Assembly: GCA_003134435.1 (NCBI GenBank)
Contig: PLBE01000229.1
Coordinates: 1-54,311 of the forward strand
Source of the DNA: Acidobacteriaceae bacterium
Lineage (GTDB): Bacteria > Acidobacteriota > Terriglobia > Terriglobales > Acidobacteriaceae
DNA: 54,311 bases
Reading direction: 5' to 3'
Shown here: in pieces, positions 35,514 to 45,900 of the stretch
Layout of the letters: every line of letters starts with the position of its first letter
Numbering within the stretch: position 1 is the first letter of the stretch
Made by a program: the position numbers and the translations under genes
Notes under the pieces: model-generated
What the model was told of the DNA's origin: nothing
The model's database searches: none
The model's input: the letters and a program-made list of their open reading frames with translations, nothing else

Positions 35514-35888
35514 TCACTTGTGCTGACTCACGGAAAGGACATTTCCGTCGGGATCTTTGAACCATGCAACTTTGTCGCCGGTGGGGGCGGACCAGATGCC
35601 TGATTCCTTATCAGGTACCCATGGATACTTCTCGAACGCCACGCCTTGTCTTTGCAGCCAAGCGACTACCTCTTCGATATTAGCTACTTCCCAGCCGAGG
35701 ACGGTGTAGGTAGGCGGGAGGACGTCCGGCGTTTTGGCGATGCGGATCATGGTTTCACCGGCTCGCATGACCAGGGCGAACTGGTCTTCGCTGATGAAAC
35801 GGAATCCGAGTTTGCCTTCGTAAAAGCTGCGTGCCCGGGCGGAGTCTTTGGTGGGAAGGAAGCCGATGATTTTGCTGGAAGCGAGCAT
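35514..35888 (-). CDS. VOC (glyoxalase-like) family protein
   Basis: A 124-residue protein from ATG 35888 (AAGGGG upstream). It has the vicinal-oxygen-chelate beta-alpha-beta-beta-beta layout: FLPTKDSARARSFYEGKLGFRF, then ALVMRAGETMIRI, and WFKDPDGNVLSVSQ at the end. Metal ligands of true glyoxalase I are not all evident. It lies 17 bases after dacB on the same strand. The substrate is unknown. Confidence 0.82.
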   Translation of the reverse strand: MLASSKIIGFLPTKDSARARSFYEGKLGFRFISEDQFALVMRAGETMIRIAKTPDVLPPTYTVLGWEVANIEEVVAWLQRQGVAFEKYPWVPDKESGIWSAPTGDKVAWFKDPDGNVLSVSQHK

Positions 35889-35904
35889 TTTGGGGCCCCT
35901 TAGG

Positions 35905-37500
35905 TTATTGCGCCGGCCCATCCTCGACAATCGCTTTGACTAATTCATCGATTGCGTTGGTCACTCGTTTTGCGGGCAGGTTGAAATTGTTGGACATGAT
36001 GGAGAAGGCGACGGATTGTCCGGTGTCGGTGGTGGCGTATCCGGAGAGAGCCTTGACGCCGCCGAGGGAGCCGGTTTTGGCCATGATGCGGCTTTGCAGG
36101 CGGGGAGCGTTGAAGCGGTCGGCGAGGGAGCCGTCGATGCCAGCGAGCGGGAAAGTCGCTTTGTAGTCGGCGCCCCAGGGTTGAGTAGAAGCGTAACGCA
36201 GTAACTGGACAATGGCGTGCGGAGTCACTAAGTTCTGGCGGGAGAGTCCGGAGCCGTCGTAGAAGTTGTACTCATCGCTTGAAATTCCGGCCTGCGTCAG
36301 AAATCCACGAAGGACCTCTAAGCCACCTTCGATGGTTCCGGAGTTGCCGCGTTCGCGGCCGAGGAGGCGGAGCAGGATCTCGGCGTGCAGGTTCTGGCTG
36401 ACTTTGTTGATGACGCGGACATCCTGCAACAGGGGTTTGGATTCGTAACTGGCCAGCGTAATGGGCCGATCGTTGTTCAGGGGGCGCGATTGTCCGTCGC
36501 TGCCGCCATGCGAGGGGGCGATCGCGCTTACGCTGAAAGTGGAAAGCGTGGCGAGTTCCGTGTGGTGAGTGCGTTCGCGGCCGTAGACGATAATGCCTCG
36601 CTTCTCGAGTAACTGACGGAAGAGTCCCGCGGCAAATTCGGCGGGATCCTCGATGGCGAGGGCCTCGTTGGCTCCGGCATCGTCGAGCGGCATGTTGCCC
36701 CAGAGGGTGAGAGTGGTCGAACCGGGCTCGCGGTTGACGAAGAATTTGCGCGGCGTGCCGGCGGGAGTGGTGATGATGCGATTGTCGAGGCGGTAATATT
36801 CGGCGAAGGGCTTGACGCTGACGAAGGCCTTTTCGCCGGCACGGTCGGCAGGCAGGATGTTGACGAAGACCACGTTGTCGTTGATGGTGAGGGCGGAGAC
36901 GGGAGCGCCGTCGGCCCAGACAAGATCGTCCTGGCTCCAACCTTCGCCGTAGCGTTCGAAGGCGAAGTAGGAATCGTCGGCCACGATGTCGCCATCGACG
37001 AATTTCACGCCTTTTTGCACCAGCGCATCGGCGAGCGCCTCGAGGGCTTGAATGGGATCTTCGTTGCGCTGGGTGCGGAGATCGTAAGGGAGTTCGCGTC
37101 CGGAGAGATTGGGATCACCGTGGCCGACGAGGACGAGGTCTCCGTTGAGCCGGCCATAGCGGTCGAGAGTTCCGGTGGTTTCGACGGTGGTGCGGAACTT
37201 GTAATCGGGGCCGATGAGGGCGAGAGCGGCGGCGGTGGTAAAGAGCTTGGTGTTGGAAGCGGGGGTGAAGAGTTTGTCGGCGTTTTGCGAGTAGAGAATC
37301 TTGCCAGAGGCTTTGTCGGCCTTGCCATCCGGGGAGAGAGAAACGATCTCGATGCCCCAGAAGCCACGGCTTAGATCTGGAGCACTGAGCACGGCGGTGA
37401 TGCGATCCGGCAATGGTTTGAGGGGCGCGGCGAGCACAGGCGAAAGCAGCTGCAGAAAGAGGAGCGGAAGAAGATACGCAACTGATCGCCGGGGAGGCAT
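35905..37500 (-). CDS. dacB: D-Ala-D-Ala carboxypeptidase/endopeptidase PBP4
   Basis: A periplasmic PBP4-class (peptidase S13) protein of 531 residues that trims or cuts peptidoglycan cross-links. Signal peptide at 1-24 (LLPLLFLQLLSPVLA). Active-site SxxK is S82-N-T-K85 in TPASNTKLFTTA; the SxN motif is in DGSGLSRQNLV and the KTG motif in IMAKTGSLGG. The large insert between SxxK and SxN is typical of S13. Upstream of it on the other strand is folP. Confidence 0.95.
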   Translation of the reverse strand: MPPRRSVAYLLPLLFLQLLSPVLAAPLKPLPDRITAVLSAPDLSRGFWGIEIVSLSPDGKADKASGKILYSQNADKLFTPASNTKLFTTAAALALIGPDYKFRTTVETTGTLDRYGRLNGDLVLVGHGDPNLSGRELPYDLRTQRNEDPIQALEALADALVQKGVKFVDGDIVADDSYFAFERYGEGWSQDDLVWADGAPVSALTINDNVVFVNILPADRAGEKAFVSVKPFAEYYRLDNRIITTPAGTPRKFFVNREPGSTTLTLWGNMPLDDAGANEALAIEDPAEFAAGLFRQLLEKRGIIVYGRERTHHTELATLSTFSVSAIAPSHGGSDGQSRPLNNDRPITLASYESKPLLQDVRVINKVSQNLHAEILLRLLGRERGNSGTIEGGLEVLRGFLTQAGISSDEYNFYDGSGLSRQNLVTPHAIVQLLRYASTQPWGADYKATFPLAGIDGSLADRFNAPRLQSRIMAKTGSLGGVKALSGYATTDTGQSVAFSIMSNNFNLPAKRVTNAIDELVKAIVEDGPAQ

Positions 37501-37750
37501 CCTGTGGATTGTAGCACCGGGAAAAACGGGCGTTCTGCCGCGGTATTGAGGGGCGGGAGCAAAAACTCGAACCGCGGGAACCGGGGAAAGGGGTGGGGGC
37601 TGCGAAGCTCCGGGTTCGGAGTTGACAGTTTTTTTCGCAGGGAGTGTCGAGGTGCTGATTCAGTTTATCGAAGAGTCGGAACGCCGAATGATTTAGGGGC
37701 GAGACAGTCCGCCTACCTATGGGTGAAAACGGGCATAGAATAGCGGGAAC

Positions 37751-38623
37751 ATGCGGGCAATTTTTCAATGGAACGTGGGTTCGCGGGTGCTGGAATTAGG
37801 GCGGCGCACGATGATCATGGGCGTCGTGAATGTAACCCCCGACTCGTTTTCCGATGGCGGACTCTACATTGACGCGGAGAAGGCGGTGGTCCACGCCGAG
37901 CGCTTACTCGACGAGGGCGCGACCATCATTGATGTAGGCGGGGAGTCGACGCGGCCGGGAACCGCGGAACGAGTTTCGGAAGAAGAGGAGCGCAGACGGG
38001 TGTTGCCGGTGATCCGCGACCTGAAGCGGCGGCGACCGAATGCCGTGGTCAGCGTCGATACCTACAAGGCGGGCGTCGCTCGGGCGGCGGTGGAACTGGG
38101 GGCGGAGGTGGTGAACGATGTCAGCGGATTCCGCTGGGATGGGAAGATGGCGAAGACTCTGGCGGAACTCAAAGTGGGAGCGGTGCTGATGCACACGCGG
38201 GGGCGCCCGGAGGAATGGAAGACGCTGCCGGCGATTGGCGATCCCGTGTTGATTGTGAAGCGGGATTTGCTGCAGTGGGCTGAAGCGGCAACCCTGGCCG
38301 GGATCAAGCGGGACCACCTCGTGCTGGATCCAGGCTTTGGATTCGGGAAGCGTTTCGAGGAGAATTATCCGCTGCTGGCGCACTTCGGGGAGTTGCAGAA
38401 GATGGGATTCCCGTTGCTGGCAGGAGTGTCGCGGAAGTCATTCATCGGGCGGGCACTGGCGCAAAACAGCAAGGATGCGGAGGTCGGGGAGCGGCTTTAT
38501 GGGACGCTGGCGGCGGAGACGGGCTTGATTCTGAAAGGGGCGCACATCATCCGTACGCACGATGTGCGATATGCGGTGGAGGCGGCGAGATTGGCGGACG
38601 CGATGGTGGCGAGCGGCGGATAG
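37751..38623 (+). CDS. folP: Dihydropteroate synthase
   Basis: Condenses p-aminobenzoate with dihydropterin pyrophosphate in folate synthesis. The 290-residue TIM barrel shows IMGVVNVTPDSFSDGG (loop 1), IDVGGESTRPG (loop 2), DTYKAGVA, NDVSGF and LDPGFGFGKRFEENY, and GVSRKSFIG near the end. The sulfonamide-target motifs are intact. A TTGACA occurs 125 bases upstream (37622) but its -10 is weak. It diverges from dacB. Confidence 0.96.
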   Translation: MRAIFQWNVGSRVLELGRRTMIMGVVNVTPDSFSDGGLYIDAEKAVVHAERLLDEGATIIDVGGESTRPGTAERVSEEEERRRVLPVIRDLKRRRPNAVVSVDTYKAGVARAAVELGAEVVNDVSGFRWDGKMAKTLAELKVGAVLMHTRGRPEEWKTLPAIGDPVLIVKRDLLQWAEAATLAGIKRDHLVLDPGFGFGKRFEENYPLLAHFGELQKMGFPLLAGVSRKSFIGRALAQNSKDAEVGERLYGTLAAETGLILKGAHIIRTHDVRYAVEAARLADAMVASGG

Positions 38624-38646
38624 TTTCTTGTTCCCGTCGTGACAAA

Positions 38647-39012
38647 TCAGCGAAATGCATGCCGCAGGCCCAGAGAAACTCCTTCGCCGCCCCACGATGG
38701 GTTGTCAGAGCCCGCTCGACGGCCGTCTGAGATGTGGGCCCAGCGGAAAGTCGCCTCCAGCCAATACGTCTGAGTGAGCCGGAAACTGCCTCCGCCGCCA
38801 CCTCGTGAAAGGAAATTGTACTGCTGCCCCCCTGAAGCGACGGCGCCGTTGGTGAGGATGAAGCTGGGCCCTTGATCGACAAAGACGCGCCAACGCGTTC
38901 GTTTCACGTGAGGATGACGCTCCAATCGCGTCTCGGCGCAAAGGCCACGCTCGCGAAATGAAACAGAGGGCTGACCAGACGCTACTTTATTCAGGATGCG
39001 CGGAACCAACAT
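38647..39012 (-). pseudogene. PagL-like lipid A deacylase fragment (N-terminus missing)
   Basis: The last 70 residues of this frame resemble the C-terminal strands of PagL-type outer-membrane lipid A 3-O-deacylase: VFVDQGPSFILTNGAV, FRLTQTYWLEATFRWAHIS and GGEGVSLGLRHAF, ending in an aromatic residue as outer-membrane barrels do. PagL uses His, Ser and Glu; here HIS and a downstream Glu 17 residues later keep that pattern. ATG 39012 gives only 122 residues with no ribosome site, and the first 40 do not look like a signal peptide or barrel strand, so it appears truncated at its 5' end beside the kinase gene. It could instead be a short divergent gene. Confidence 0.5.
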
Positions 39013-39034
39013 TTGCAGGAGATAAAGCAGCTTT

Positions 39035-40792
39035 TCAGTGCGCTGAGGAGCGCGCGGCTTCGGCCACCAGCGCGGGGACTTTGAGGACGGGCAGGCGGAT
39101 TTCAAATGCCGCTCCGCCTTCGGGCCGGTTGTGGCAGGTGATTTGTCCCTTGTGGTCCTGTACCACGCCATAGGTGGCGCTGAGTCCGAGGCCCGTGCCT
39201 TTGCCCACAGGCTTGGTCGTGTAAAAGGGATCGAAAACGCGTTCGGGATGCCGCAGGCCGGGGCCCGAGTCCGCAAATTGGACCACCACCTCGTGGTCTT
39301 CGCGCCAAAGTGAAACCTGGAGACGGCCGCCGCCCACTTCCTGCAGCGCGTCCACCGCGTTTTCGACAATCTGAAGAAAGGCTTGCAGGAGTTGGTTGGG
39401 GTTGCCCAGAACGCGCGGCATGGGATCGTCGCTTTCGACGGTCAGCGTGATCTTCTTGTGGTCGAGCTTGAATCCCTCCATTTGGACCGCACGCTGTAAA
39501 AGAGGCTTCAATTCCAGAGGAATCTTTTCACCGGGAGTTTGCTGGGCAAAGCTCAACAGATCGCCGACAAGTTCGCGAGTGCGCCGGGCCTGCTGGCCGA
39601 TCTTCTGCGCATTGGCGAGTTGCTCGCGGCTGAGGTTGCTGCTCGCAGCCATGCGTTCCGAGCTGCTCAGGATGGCGGAAAGCGGGTACTCCAGTTCGCC
39701 GGCCGCGAGGGCAACCAGTTCGCCCAGCGAAGCCAGCTTGGCTTGCTGGATCACTCTTCCCTGCAGCCTTTGCAGGCCATCGAAGCTGGTGCGTGAATGC
39801 TCGAGCAAGTTGAGCAGCCTCCGGTCCAGCAAATGTTGTTTCAGGAAAACGACAAAAGCCAGCCATGCGATCCCACCGATGGCGATCGCAAAACGGACGT
39901 GGCGCAAATACATCGGATCGTGGCTCAGGAATAATGCCCAATACGCCATAACCGGGAGCGAGAGCAGTGCAAGTTTGGCAAGTTGGAGAGCGACGGTGCG
40001 ATGAGGGCGAGTGTTCGGAGGTATGGCCTCGCTGGCGCTCAGCCTGCGTCGGCCAGCGACAGCAACCCACAAGAACGCGAGATTCGAAGCGAGAAACGGC
40101 AGGTCATAGATTCCGCCACTTTTGTATGTGCCGCGCGCGATCGCGCCGTTAATCGCTTCCGAGGAAAATGTGTAGAGAGCGGTAGCCAGCAGAATATTGC
40201 GATAGAGCTCGTGCCAGGGTCCAGAACTCGTCAGGAATGCCGATGCCGACACCGCAATCAATATCAATCCCTCGATGAGATAGAGCAGATCCCAGCGCGG
40301 GCTGTATACGGCGTAATTGGTGACAATGTATTCCTCGGGAAAAACGAAGAAGGCATAAACCACAACCCACCACACCAGAAGGATCAGCACGTTCAGCGCG
40401 CTGGGTAACACGCCTTCGCGCTCATCGGCCTCATGAGGACGGATGGCCATGGCCGCCGTGATCGGGACAACGTGCATAAACAGCACAATATCCCCCGGGA
40501 AAGGGTCGGGCAGCGGTTTGCGAAGCACCAATTCAAACCACGCCCAGCATGCCTGGTTGAACGACCACATGACCATGCCCGCCGCCATCAGAGTCCAGAA
40601 GAAGCGGGTGTGGCCGCCACTGTCGGATGCATTCCGAACGCACAGGATGGCTGTCGCCCCGATGACGAGCATGGGGACGAGGTCTCCGATGGCGACGCGA
40701 AAGAAGGGGCTGGGAAAAATTGCCGGAGCCCCGGCAAAGGCGAGCAGCAGACCAAGTCCGCAAAAGAGCGACGAGATTTGTAGCTTAGACAC
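39035..40792 (-). CDS. Membrane histidine-kinase-like protein lacking the phosphoacceptor His
   Basis: A 585-residue protein: an N-terminal membrane domain of seven or eight helices (about residues 5-310), a dimerisation-helix region, and a C-terminal HATPase domain with N box IVENAVDAL (Asn near 478), G1 box DSGPGL and G2 box GKGTGLGLS. In the HisKA-like helix the expected LGELVAGIAHEINNPL reads LGELVALAAGELEYPL, so Gly365 stands where the phosphorylated His belongs. ATP binding looks intact but autophosphorylation at that site is not possible. No response regulator is adjacent. It may act as a heterodimer partner, an ATP-dependent sensor or be inactive. Confidence 0.85.
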   Translation of the reverse strand: MSKLQISSLFCGLGLLLAFAGAPAIFPSPFFRVAIGDLVPMLVIGATAILCVRNASDSGGHTRFFWTLMAAGMVMWSFNQACWAWFELVLRKPLPDPFPGDIVLFMHVVPITAAMAIRPHEADEREGVLPSALNVLILLVWWVVVYAFFVFPEEYIVTNYAVYSPRWDLLYLIEGLILIAVSASAFLTSSGPWHELYRNILLATALYTFSSEAINGAIARGTYKSGGIYDLPFLASNLAFLWVAVAGRRRLSASEAIPPNTRPHRTVALQLAKLALLSLPVMAYWALFLSHDPMYLRHVRFAIAIGGIAWLAFVVFLKQHLLDRRLLNLLEHSRTSFDGLQRLQGRVIQQAKLASLGELVALAAGELEYPLSAILSSSERMAASSNLSREQLANAQKIGQQARRTRELVGDLLSFAQQTPGEKIPLELKPLLQRAVQMEGFKLDHKKITLTVESDDPMPRVLGNPNQLLQAFLQIVENAVDALQEVGGGRLQVSLWREDHEVVVQFADSGPGLRHPERVFDPFYTTKPVGKGTGLGLSATYGVVQDHKGQITCHNRPEGGAAFEIRLPVLKVPALVAEAARSSAH

Positions 40793-41060
40793 TGCTTTTC
40801 ATAGTATGACGTTCCCTTCGGGATGTTTAGATCCCGGACAGATTACCGGAGGTTACTGTGGTAACGAATTCTCGTAGAGGCGGGTTTGACCCGTCTCCGT
40901 CTGCGTCGATGGCATTCTGGCAGATCGGGGAGACGTGGGAGACCGCTTGTCTACAAGAAAGAAGGCCCGGCACGGCGGCTCGCCCGATGTGATGGCGGTC
41001 ACGGGGTTCAGTATCGGGCAAAGGTTGCGAGGGGCTGCGCGGCTGCTAGAATTGCGGGTC

Positions 41061-42098
41061 ATGGCATTCCCCACCGACCGCCTGCGCCGGCTGCGGCGCA
41101 CTGAAACTTTGCGTGCGCTGGTCCGCGAGACCCGGCTGACGCCTGAATCTTTTATCTATCCTCTGTTCATTTGCCCTGGAAGCGGGATCCGGAAAGAAGT
41201 GCGGTCGATGCCAGGAGTCTTCAACCTTTCGGTGGACGAAGCAGTCAAGGAAGTCCGGGAGACGAGAGCGCTGGGAGTGCTATCGGTGATTTTATTCGGG
41301 CTGCCAGAAAAGAAAGACGAAGTCGCGAGTGGCGCCTGGGCGGAGGATGGCATCGTGCAGACGGCGGCCCGGGCCATCAAGAGCGAAGTGCGGGACGTGG
41401 TTGTGATGGGCGACGTTTGCCTGTGCGAATACATGTCGCACGGGCATTGCGGCATCGTGAAGACGAACCTAAAAGAAAAAACGGCGCCGCAATCACTGGG
41501 CGCAGCCGCAGCGCCACCGGTCAGCGTGGAGTACGAGATCGTGAATGACGCCAGCCTGGAGTTGCTGGCGCGGACGTCAGTGTCGCTGGCGCGGTCGGGA
41601 GTTGATGTCATCGCGCCCTCGGACATGATGGACGGGCGGGTGGGAGCGATTCGCGGGGCTTTGGATACCGCTGGTTTCGAGAACACGCCAATTCTTTCGT
41701 ATGCGGCGAAGTTCGCTTCCGGTTTTTATGGTCCGTTCCGCGAGGCTGCGGATTCGACTCCGCAGTTCGGGGACCGGCGCTCTTATCAGATGGACCCGGC
41801 GAATATGCGCGAGGCCATGCGGGAGATAGAGTTGGATATTGCAGAGGGCGCGGACATGATCATGGTGAAACCGGCCATGCCCTATCTGGATGTAATTGCC
41901 GCGGCCCGCGAGCGCTTCGACTTACCGCTGGCGGCGTACCAGGTTTCCGGAGAGTACGCGATGATCGAAGCGGCGGCGCGCAACCAGTGGATCGACCGGG
42001 ACCGGGTGATGATGGAATCGCTGCTCTGCATCCGGCGGGCGGGCGCCAGGATGATACTGACTTACTACGCGAAGGAAGCGGCGAAGCTTCTGAGTTAG
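41061..42098 (+). CDS. hemB: Delta-aminolevulinic acid dehydratase
   Basis: Makes porphobilinogen from two 5-aminolevulinates. From ATG 41061 it has 345 residues. Metal-site cysteines lie in [14 protein letters not shown], so this is a zinc-type enzyme; the two active-site lysines are in [17 protein letters not shown] and [12 protein letters not shown]. The frame is open 40 codons upstream but that part is not HemB-like. It diverges from the kinase-like gene. Confidence 0.96.
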   Translation: MAFPTDRLRRLRRTETLRALVRETRLTPESFIYPLFICPGSGIRKEVRSMPGVFNLSVDEAVKEVRETRALGVLSVILFGLPEKKDEVASGAWAEDGIVQTAARAIKSEVRDVVVMGDVCLCEYMSHGHCGIVKTNLKEKTAPQSLGAAAAPPVSVEYEIVNDASLELLARTSVSLARSGVDVIAPSDMMDGRVGAIRGALDTAGFENTPILSYAAKFASGFYGPFREAADSTPQFGDRRSYQMDPANMREAMREIELDIAEGADMIMVKPAMPYLDVIAAARERFDLPLAAYQVSGEYAMIEAAARNQWIDRDRVMMESLLCIRRAGARMILTYYAKEAAKLLS

Positions 42099-42153
42099 TC
42101 GGGCCCCGATGTGATCTCCAATCTTTGAACGAGCCTCTTGCGTTCACAATACG

Positions 42154-42168
42154 ACGAGTAAGACTCGT
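42154..42168. promoter_or_regulatory. Perfect small inverted repeat upstream of the sigma gene
   Basis: ACGAGT-AAG-ACTCGT lies 30 bases before the sigma-factor start. The spacing suits an operator better than a hairpin, and no T-run follows. Its function is unproven. Confidence 0.35.
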
Positions 42169-42197
42169 GAAAAATCCGCCGTGTTCGGTGTGGATAC

Positions 42198-42863
42198 TTG
42201 TCTAAGTTTGAGAACATCTCGTCGATGCAATTGGTGAGAGCCTGCGCTGGCTCCGACGCGGGCTCAAAGAAGGATGACAGAGAAGCGTGGGAGGAGTTTA
42301 TCCGGCGCTTTCATCCGGTGATTGCCAGCGCGGTGCTGCGGACTGCCCGGCAGTGGGATGAACCGGCACGCGCGCTCATCGACGACCTGATCCAGGAAGC
42401 CTACCTGAAGCTCTGCGAGAACGATTACCGCCTGCTGCGTGGCTTCCAGCCGGTGCATGAAAATTCGATTTACAAATTTCTGAAGGTCGTGGCGTCGAAT
42501 GTTGTGCGCGATTATTTCAAGGCGAAGAACGCGATCAAGCGGGGCGAAGGCCAAACCGAACCGATCACGGAAGCGATGCTGCAGAGCCTTCCGGCTGATA
42601 TGGAAAAAGCGGGCGGCACCGAATGGGATGCAGTCAGCCAGCGGATTGAACTGGATAAGATCGACAGGGTCCTGAGGGAACTCACGGGGAAAGAGAGCGC
42701 CAGGAACCGCATCATTTTCTGGCTGCGGCACCGGCAAGGGTTAACCGCGGCTGAGATCGCATGCATTCCTTCATTCGGACTGACGACGGAAGGAGTAGAG
42801 AGTGTTCTGATGCGCCTGGCGGCGGTGATCAGCAAGCATCAGGGATATTCCCCAGAGGATTAG
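42198..42863 (+). CDS. ECF-type RNA polymerase sigma factor
   Basis: A 221-residue sigma-70-family factor with sigma-2 (about 30-100: AWEEFIRRFHPVI, IDDLIQEAYLKLCEN, FLKVVASNVVRDYFKA) and sigma-4 (about 160-215: RIIFWLRHRQGLTAAEIA, GLTTEGVESVLMRL). Regions 1 and 3 are absent, as in ECF factors. The start is TTG 42198, which keeps the N-terminal residues common in this group; ATG 42225 is an alternative. The next gene, 65 bases downstream, encodes a protein with two anti-sigma-type zinc motifs, very likely its regulator. Confidence 0.87.
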   Translation: MSKFENISSMQLVRACAGSDAGSKKDDREAWEEFIRRFHPVIASAVLRTARQWDEPARALIDDLIQEAYLKLCENDYRLLRGFQPVHENSIYKFLKVVASNVVRDYFKAKNAIKRGEGQTEPITEAMLQSLPADMEKAGGTEWDAVSQRIELDKIDRVLRELTGKESARNRIIFWLRHRQGLTAAEIACIPSFGLTTEGVESVLMRLAAVISKHQGYSPED

Positions 42864-42928
42864 GCCGACTCATTGTGTTGGGTGAAGGGTTTGAGCAATT
42901 AAAATCGTTTTAGTGTGATGGGGAGATA

Positions 42929-45900
42929 GTGCGGGAAAAGAGTCCTGGGGAACATATACCGGCAGCGGAACTGGCACACCTCCTCGAAGTCTCCCGGCGG
43001 TGGAAAGCCTCGCGAGAGGCGGCGGAGGTGCATCCTCACTTCGCGATTTGTCCGTCTTGCCGGGAGCGTTTTGAGGTTTTGGTTTCGCTGGAAGGGCAAT
43101 TGCGGAGCAAGATCGCGAGCAGGAGAAGAATGGAGTCTGCGAGGAACGAGAACGAGTGTCTGGGGGCAGAGGCGTGGCGTGAGATTGCCGCCGGCCTGAT
43201 GCCTCCAGAGCAGACGCTTGCCTGCATCGAACACGCGAGCGGCTGTGAATCTTGTGGGCCGCAGTTCCGTGAGGCAGTGGCCGAAGCTAGCCGTCTGAAT
43301 GCAGAACTGACGGAGGCAGAGCAAAAGCAAGTCGCGAGTCTGGCAAGCGCCAGGGTGGAGTGGCAGCAGCGGCTAGCCCGGCAAATTGCGGCCGCAACAG
43401 CCTCCGAGCGCCGTCCCTCGCCGCAGAGGAGCAAGTGGCTGGCGGTTCCTCGACTGGCGCTGGCTGGAGCAGCCCTGCTAGCTCTGGTTGGCGTGGGAAT
43501 ATGGGTGGTGGGATCGTGGATCATCCTGGAACGGAAGCAGGTCGCCACGGCCACGCGCCTATTGGCCCGCGCTTATAGCGAGCAGCGTACGCTCGAACTG
43601 AGGATGGGAGATGCCACGTATGCGCCGCTGCGCATTTCGCGCGGCCCGGCAGATTCGTTTACAAGTCGCCCGCCCGCACTGTTAAAGGCGGAAGCGCTGA
43701 TCGCCAGCCAACTCGAAACCCATCCTTCCGATGTTTCGTGGCTGCAGGCCAAGGCGCGGGCGGACGTGCTGGAAGGCAAGTATGACGCGGCCATTGAAGC
43801 CCTGCGGCGCGCGGTTGAGTTGCAGCCGGGTTCGCCGGCGCTTCTGGCCGATTTGGCAACCGCCTACTTCCAGCGCGCGCGAACGGAAAACGATCGAGCG
43901 GAGGATTTCGGCACAGCCTATGAATACCTGAGTCAGGCCTTGAAGATTCAGCCTGACGATGCTGTGGCGCTCTTCAATCGAGCCATTGTCGCCGAACACG
44001 AATCCCTTTACCGGCAAGCGCTCGATGACTGGGAGCATTATCTGCGCCTGGATTCGGGCTCCGCGTGGGCGGGAGAAGCTCGCGAGCGGGCGGAGGCGGT
44101 GCGGGACAAATTGAAAGAGCATGGCAGCGTGGCCGCACCCTTGTTAGCGGTTGACCAAGTGGCGGCGATAAGCGGCCGCGCCAACTCCGATTCCGAAGAC
44201 GAGGCCGAAATCGACTCGCGGGTCGGAGAGTACTTGCACCAAGCCGTCCTCACGTGGTTGCCCGAGGCCTTCCCGGAAGCCCGGGCCCGGGCTCAAGGGA
44301 ATGAAGCAGCGCAAGCGGCCGCCTCGCAGGCGCTTTTTTTTTTGGCGGAGCTGACTAGCCGGCAACACGGCGATGGTTGGCTCTCGGACCTTCTGCGTGG
44401 ATCGGGAGGGCCCCAGTTTCCGCAAGCCGTCGCTGCCCTGGCTCGGGCCGTGAAGGCCAATGACAGCGGCGATAATGATGTGTCGCGCCAGCAGTCTGCC
44501 GTTGCGGAGAAGTGGTTTCGAGCATCGGGCAACATGGCGGGAGCGCTACGGGCGCAGTTTGAGCAGACCTTCGCGGCTCAAGTCGCACGACAAAGCGAAG
44601 CTTGCCGGCAGCAGGCGACCACGGCGCTGGCGCTTTCCGAGAAATATCCATACCCGTGGTTGCAGATTCAGCTTGGGCTGGAGAAAGCGGTCTGTTCCAC
44701 GCTGAGGGGCGACATCGGCGCCGACGAGAAGGCCACGGGCCGCGCCTTGGATCGGGCGCAGAAGAGCGGGTTCGAAGCGCTGTATCTGCGGGCCGTGTTG
44801 TTCGCCGCCGAAGATAAGCGCTTGACTGGCGATCGGGCTGGCGCTTCGGCACTGGTCAGTCGAGGTTTGGAGCGCTATTGGTCGGGGCAGTTTCCCGCGG
44901 TGCGGGGATACAGCCTGTATGTGGGCCTGGCCAACATCGCTGAAGCCGCGAAGCAGCCGAACCTGCAGGTAGCGAGTTTGCGCGAAGCGGTGGCCGTGAT
45001 CGACTCCGATGACGATCTGATGCAGCGCGCTCTGGCTCACAACCGGTTGGCGGATGCGGCAACGGCCGCGCACCTGCCCAATGTCGCGGAAAGGCAATAC
45101 GGCGAGGCGGCCCGGCTTTTGGCGGCAGCGCCACGGACCGAGGGGCGTCGGAACGACGCCCTAGAGACAGCCATCCGGACCGCACGGTTAGAGGTGCAGC
45201 TTGGCCGGTTCGAGGACGCGATCGTTCGTCTGACCGCCATTCAGGAACAGATTCGCCCGCTTTCCAATCAGTATCTGGCACAGATGTTTTATTCCACGCT
45301 GGGCGAGTTACAACTGAGCAGGCACCGGGAGGTGGAAGCGGAGCAGGCGCTGCGGCCCGCACTGGACTTGGCCGAACAGAGCCTGGCCACGCTGCGGTCG
45401 GAGCCGGAACGAGCGAACTGGAGCAAGGACGCGGCTCCGGCCTATCTGGCACTGACGGAAGCTGAACTGGCGCAGGGCCGGTCCGAGGAAGCGCTTGAAA
45501 CCTACGAGTGGTACCTCGGAGCCCCGCAGCGGGAGACAGCCGATTCGAACTTCCGACGACTCGCGTATCGGCCGGGCGGTGATGGCGCGTATGAAGCGAC
45601 GAGTAGCCCACCCACACGGGAACGATCGCGGCTGGCGGCTGTGCTTCCCTTGCTGGCAAGAGAAACAGTGATCGCGTATGCCGTATTGCCCGATGGGTTG
45701 GCGATCTGGATCTATGACGACCGGGGTATCAACACGCGCTGGATTCCACAATCCACGACCGGGCTGCAAGAGTTGGCGGAGCGTTTTCACGACCTGTCTT
45801 CCGATCCCCAGTCGGAGTTGAGCGCGTTGCGCCGCGACGCACGCAGCCTGTACGGATTGCTGATCGCTCCGGTGGAACAATCTCTTGCGCCCGGACGCAC

